Source: Phycisphaera sp. (GTDB taxonomy: Bacteria; Planctomycetota; Phycisphaerae; Phycisphaerales; Zrk34). From it: a stretch of 64,000 nt of DNA. The translations under genes and the position numbers were made by a program. Within the stretch, counting starts at the first letter, position 1, and every line of letters begins with the position of its first letter. Location of the stretch: NCBI GenBank assembly GCA_016125285.1, contig WGMA01000002.1, positions 83,862 to 147,861 on the forward strand, written 5' to 3'. Of this stretch, positions 61,376 through 64,000 are shown one piece after another. The notes below the pieces were generated by a model. That model made no database searches. It had not been told where the DNA came from and was given only the letters and a program-made list of their open reading frames with translations.

Positions 61376-62968
61376 ATGATGAACTTGATAAGCAACCTGC
61401 CGCTCCTTGCCCAGTCGGGCGGCGGAGGCGGATGGGGCTGGGGCGAGATCGCGATCTTCATCGGCATTCCCGGTGCGATCCTCATCTCCATCCTGTTCTA
61501 CCTCGTCAACCGCTACCGCCGGTGCCCGTCCAACCGCATCCTCGTCGTCTACGGCAAGACCGGCGGCACCGCGACCGCACGCTGTATCCACGGCGGTGGC
61601 GCGCTCGTCTACCCGATCATCCAGGACTACATGTACATGTCCCTGGAGCCGATGACCATCGAGATCGACCTGACCAGCGCGCTGTCGAAGAAGAACATCC
61701 GCGTCAACGTCCCGTCGACGTTCACGATCGCCATCGCGACCGATCCCAACATCATGCAGAACGCCGCGGAACGCATGCTCGGCCTGGCCGAGCGCGACAT
61801 CGCCGCGCAGGCGCGCGACGTGATCCTCGGTCAGATGCGTCTGGTGATCGCGACGCTGACGATCGAGGAGATCAACCAGGACCGCGAGAAGTTCCTCGAT
61901 CTGGTCAACAAGTTCTGCGACGCGGAGCTCAACAAGCTGGGCCTCGGCGTGATCAACGTGAACATCCGCGACATCACCGACGAGTCGGGCTACATCGAGG
62001 CGTTGGGCAAGAAGGCCGCGGCGGAGGCGATCAACCAGGCGAAGATCGAGGTCGCCGAGGCCGAGCGTAGCGGTCAGATCGGCGAGGCGTCGGCGCACCG
62101 CGAGCGAGACGTTCAGGTCGCCACGCAGCACGCGCACGCGGAGGCCGGTCGCAAGCAGGCCGAGCGTGACCAGCGTGTCGCGGTGGCGAAACTCGAGGCC
62201 GAAGGCGTGCGTGGCGAGGCCGAGGCGCGTCGCGAGCAGGAGGTCGCGGTGGCCGAGCAGGCGGCGTTGACGGCCGAGGGCCGCAAGCAGGCCGAGATGG
62301 CCCAGCGTGTGAAGGTCGCCACGCTCGAAGCCGAGGCGATCAAGGGCGAGAACGAGTCGAAGGCCGCGATCGCGGCCTACGAGGCGACGCTCGACGAGCG
62401 TCAGGCCGAGGCGAAGCGTCGCGGTGAGGTCGCGCTGGCCGAGGCGCAGCGTGACGTGTTGATCGCCGAGAAGGAACGCGAGATGGCCCGCCTCGAGAAG
62501 GAGGTCATCACGCAGGAGATGATCGAGCGCCAGCAGATCGAGATCGCCGCCGACGCCGAGGCCGAACGCATCCGTCGCATCGCCCAGGGTGAAGCCGACG
62601 GCGTGCTGGCGAAGTACAAGGCCGAGGCCGAGGGCGTCAAGGCCGTGCTCGACGCCAAGGCGATCGGTTACACGAACCTCATGAAGGCCGCCGGCGGCAA
62701 CATGAACCTCGTGCCGACCCTGCTGATGGTCGAGAAGATGCCCGAGCTCGTCCGCGAGCAGGTCAAGGCTATCCAGAACCTCAAGATCGACAAGGTCACC
62801 GTCTGGGATTCGGGCGCCAGCGGCGCCGACGGCAACGGCTCGACCGCCAACTTCCTCCGCGGACTCATCGGCTCGCTGCCGCAGATCCACGAGCTGGCCG
62901 AGCAGGCCGGCGTCGAACTGCCCGGCGTGCTGGGCAAGGTCAAGGAAGACAAGCAGAAGGACGCGTGA
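61376..62968 (+). CDS. floA: Flotillin-like protein (SPFH/band 7)
   Basis: The 530-residue protein has an N-terminal membrane segment (IAIFIGIPGAILISILFYLV) and the SPFH domain (SNRILVVYGK, VNVPSTFTIAIATDP, GLAERDIAAQARDVILGQ). A long Glu/Ala/Lys/Arg-rich coiled coil (about 215-430) and a Gly-containing C-terminal region follow. Flotillins organise membrane microdomains and scaffold other proteins. AAGGGG precedes the ATG at 61376. The EAE/ARR-rich repeats are the usual flotillin signature. The symbol is by similarity of role. Confidence 0.9.
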   Translation: MMNLISNLPLLAQSGGGGGWGWGEIAIFIGIPGAILISILFYLVNRYRRCPSNRILVVYGKTGGTATARCIHGGGALVYPIIQDYMYMSLEPMTIEIDLTSALSKKNIRVNVPSTFTIAIATDPNIMQNAAERMLGLAERDIAAQARDVILGQMRLVIATLTIEEINQDREKFLDLVNKFCDAELNKLGLGVINVNIRDITDESGYIEALGKKAAAEAINQAKIEVAEAERSGQIGEASAHRERDVQVATQHAHAEAGRKQAERDQRVAVAKLEAEGVRGEAEARREQEVAVAEQAALTAEGRKQAEMAQRVKVATLEAEAIKGENESKAAIAAYEATLDERQAEAKRRGEVALAEAQRDVLIAEKEREMARLEKEVITQEMIERQQIEIAADAEAERIRRIAQGEADGVLAKYKAEAEGVKAVLDAKAIGYTNLMKAAGGNMNLVPTLLMVEKMPELVREQVKAIQNLKIDKVTVWDSGASGADGNGSTANFLRGLIGSLPQIHELAEQAGVELPGVLGKVKEDKQKDA

Positions 62969-62975
62969 CCTTCCA

Positions 62976-63025
62976 CCCTCTCCCTTGAGGGAGAGGGCAG
63001 GGGTGAGGGTGAAGCCTTCGAATAC
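62976..63025. repeat. Third copy of the CCCTCTCCC hairpin repeat
   Basis: Hairpin CCCTCTCCC-TTGA-GGGAGAGGG followed by GGGGTGAGGGTGAAGCC and TTCGAATAC. It matches the copies at 2962-3094 including about 15 bp of tail, and lies 8 bp after the flotillin stop. Confidence 0.8.
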
Positions 63026-63039
63026 ATCGGGAACCCAAC

Positions 63040-63074
63040 GGCTGCGATCATCACTCGGTGATCGCAGCCTTTTT
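63040..63074 (+). terminator. Terminator of the NfeD-flotillin operon
   Basis: Perfect 11-bp stem GGCTGCGATCA/TGATCGCAGCC, 8-nt loop, then TTTTT. Confidence 0.93.
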
Positions 63075-63079
63075 CATGC

Positions 63080-63751
63080 CTACACGTACCACTCCCGCAA
63101 CTGCTCCACCGTCAGCCCCTCCAGCGAGCCGACGATACGCGTGGCGTGGCCCGTGAGGATGTCCGCGGGGTAGGTGTTGGCCACCGCGAGCGTCATCAAT
63201 CCCGCGTGCCGCGCCGACTGCAGGCCGGTCGGCGTGTCCTCAATCGCCAGGCACTCGCCGGGCGCGACGCCCAGCCGCTCGGCCGCCAGCGCGTAGCTCT
63301 GCGGGTCCGGCTTCGAGTGCTCCACGTCGTCGGCGGTCACCATCGCGTGGAACCGGCTCGTCAGTCGTCCGCCCGCGATGGCTGGCAGGATCGCCTGGAT
63401 GTCCGCACGCAGCGCGCCGCTGCAGATCGCGATCGGCATCGCCGCGGCCGCCGCCTCGATCAGCTCCGCCACGCCCGCGAACGGCTCGATGCCTTCGTGC
63501 ACGATCCGCTCGAACGCCTCGGCCTTGTCCTCGATCATCGACGCCATCTTCGCGTCGTCCATCGCGAACCCGAACTCCGAGCTGAACGCCCGCATCGCGT
63601 CGCGGTCGTCGTAGCCGATGTAGTCGCGCATGTACGTCCCGTAATCGAACGACACGCCGACCGGCTTGAGCACCTCGAGGAAGGCCCGGTAGTGCAGCGG
63701 CTCGGAGTCGACGATCACGCCATCGAAATCAAAGACAATCGCTTTCAGCAT
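63080..63751 (-). CDS. HAD-superfamily hydrolase, beta-phosphoglucomutase-like
   Basis: The 223-residue protein has the HAD nucleophile motif FDFDGVIVDSEPLHYRAF, ICSGA (motif II Ser), HSKPDPQSYALA (Lys) and CLAIEDTPTGLQSA (acidic motif IV). This is the subfamily of phosphoglycolate phosphatases and beta-phosphoglucomutases. Helical cap residues 15-90 suggest a small phosphosugar substrate, not defined here. The ATG at 63751 begins the motif at residue 8 as expected. Confidence 0.9.
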   Translation of the reverse strand: MLKAIVFDFDGVIVDSEPLHYRAFLEVLKPVGVSFDYGTYMRDYIGYDDRDAMRAFSSEFGFAMDDAKMASMIEDKAEAFERIVHEGIEPFAGVAELIEAAAAAMPIAICSGALRADIQAILPAIAGGRLTSRFHAMVTADDVEHSKPDPQSYALAAERLGVAPGECLAIEDTPTGLQSARHAGLMTLAVANTYPADILTGHATRIVGSLEGLTVEQLREWYV

Positions 63752-63780
63752 GGCCGAAGAGTGTAGTGGAAGGGCGGGAA

Positions 63781-63817
63781 GATTTCGATTTTGGATTTTG
63801 GATTTTTGAGTTTCGAT
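63781..63817. repeat. AT-rich direct repeat, TTTTGGA type
   Basis: Tandem TTTTGGA units between two copies of TTTCGAT (63783-63789 and 63811-63817). No gene lies in the 229 bases between the HAD gene and the next start. Confidence 0.6.
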
Positions 63818-63980
63818 CTGCGTCGCACGCCGTGCCCCGGCTCGCCGCTCCCCTCTCCCCCCGCAGGATATTGCGCCACGGCTATAGGTTCGCGCCGGCG
63901 GAGCAGTTAGGGTGGGTTGCGCGTAAAAACGTTCGCCGGCATGATGGTGTTGCTTCATCCCTTTTACAAGGAGCACCGTC

Positions 63981-64000
63981 ATGGACGACGAACGATTCAA
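63981..64000 (+). CDS. Start of an unidentified gene (runs off the window)
   Basis: AAGGAG (63968-63973) lies 7 bases before an ATG at 63981 that opens MDDERF. The ribosome site and spacing are ideal, but six codons are too few to identify the product. Confidence 0.55.

Noticed and set aside
1..64000. Search for insertion sequences, integrases, phage genes, restriction or CRISPR-Cas systems
   Set aside because: None recognised; the only defence or mobility-type genes are the HigBA pair, and the repeats carry no coding sequence.

Overview
The window is a GC-rich chromosome segment from a planctomycete, most likely class Phycisphaerae. The evidence is gene content: Pirellula-type cytochrome/DUF1553 and DUF1501 secreted proteins, formylglycine sulfatases, Tat-exported Gfo/Idh/MocA oxidoreductases, a PVC-type haem-binding dehydrogenase, H-X9-DG-like pseudopilins, a possible exosortase, and zinc-ribbon and TPR-AAA proteins. 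No phage, transposase, CRISPR array or rRNA was seen. Assignments rest on motifs read by eye; no database search was run.

Layout. 1-5.3 kb: an exosortase-like fragment, tRNA-Ile(CAT), a haem membrane protein, a HigB/HigA toxin-antitoxin pair with a clear autoregulatory promoter, a sirtuin and truB flanking a palindromic repeat pair, tRNA-Ser, and a membrane-anchored discoidin-like protein that seems to start at AUU. 5.3-22.8 kb: an accessory, mainly exported catabolic region with four Gfo/Idh/MocA proteins, a sulfatase, a membrane-anchored hydrolase, and an operon of an AraC regulator, a DUF1549/DUF1553 cytochrome protein and a DUF1501 protein. It also holds a sensor-like membrane protein and a pseudopilin with an inserted Cys/His module. 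23-37 kb: copper ATPase, cardiolipin synthase, queuosine-precursor transporter, tRNA-Leu and tRNA-Lys, a second sulfatase, a DUF4126 protein, a large haem dehydrogenase, a ThuA-like protein and hisD. 37-43.9 kb, largely rightward: HU, bioF, xseB, an enlarged prepilin peptidase, an OmpA-like lipoprotein, hisH and a PANK4-type phosphatase. 43.9-54.9 kb: a TPR membrane protein, a pseudopilin, a leftward operon (DegT aminotransferase, MlaF, MlaD, TPR-AAA ATPase), a sugar epimerase, xseA, hsp20 and a secreted protein. 55-64 kb: rpsT, tRNA-Gln, a degenerate zinc-ribbon kinase, mcsA-mcsB, a candidate small RNA, an alpha/beta hydrolase, NfeD-flotillin, a HAD phosphatase and the first codons of another gene.

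How it fits together. The 10-23 kb block looks like one glycan-use locus: sulfatase, exported oxidoreductases and hydrolase act outside the cytoplasm and the AraC protein probably senses a sugar. The prepilin peptidase at 39.5 kb could process both pseudopilins. hsp20 and mcsAB are protein quality-control genes, and the Mla and flotillin operons concern envelope lipids. Several families of palindromic repeats lie between genes and in one case form the end of a coding sequence.
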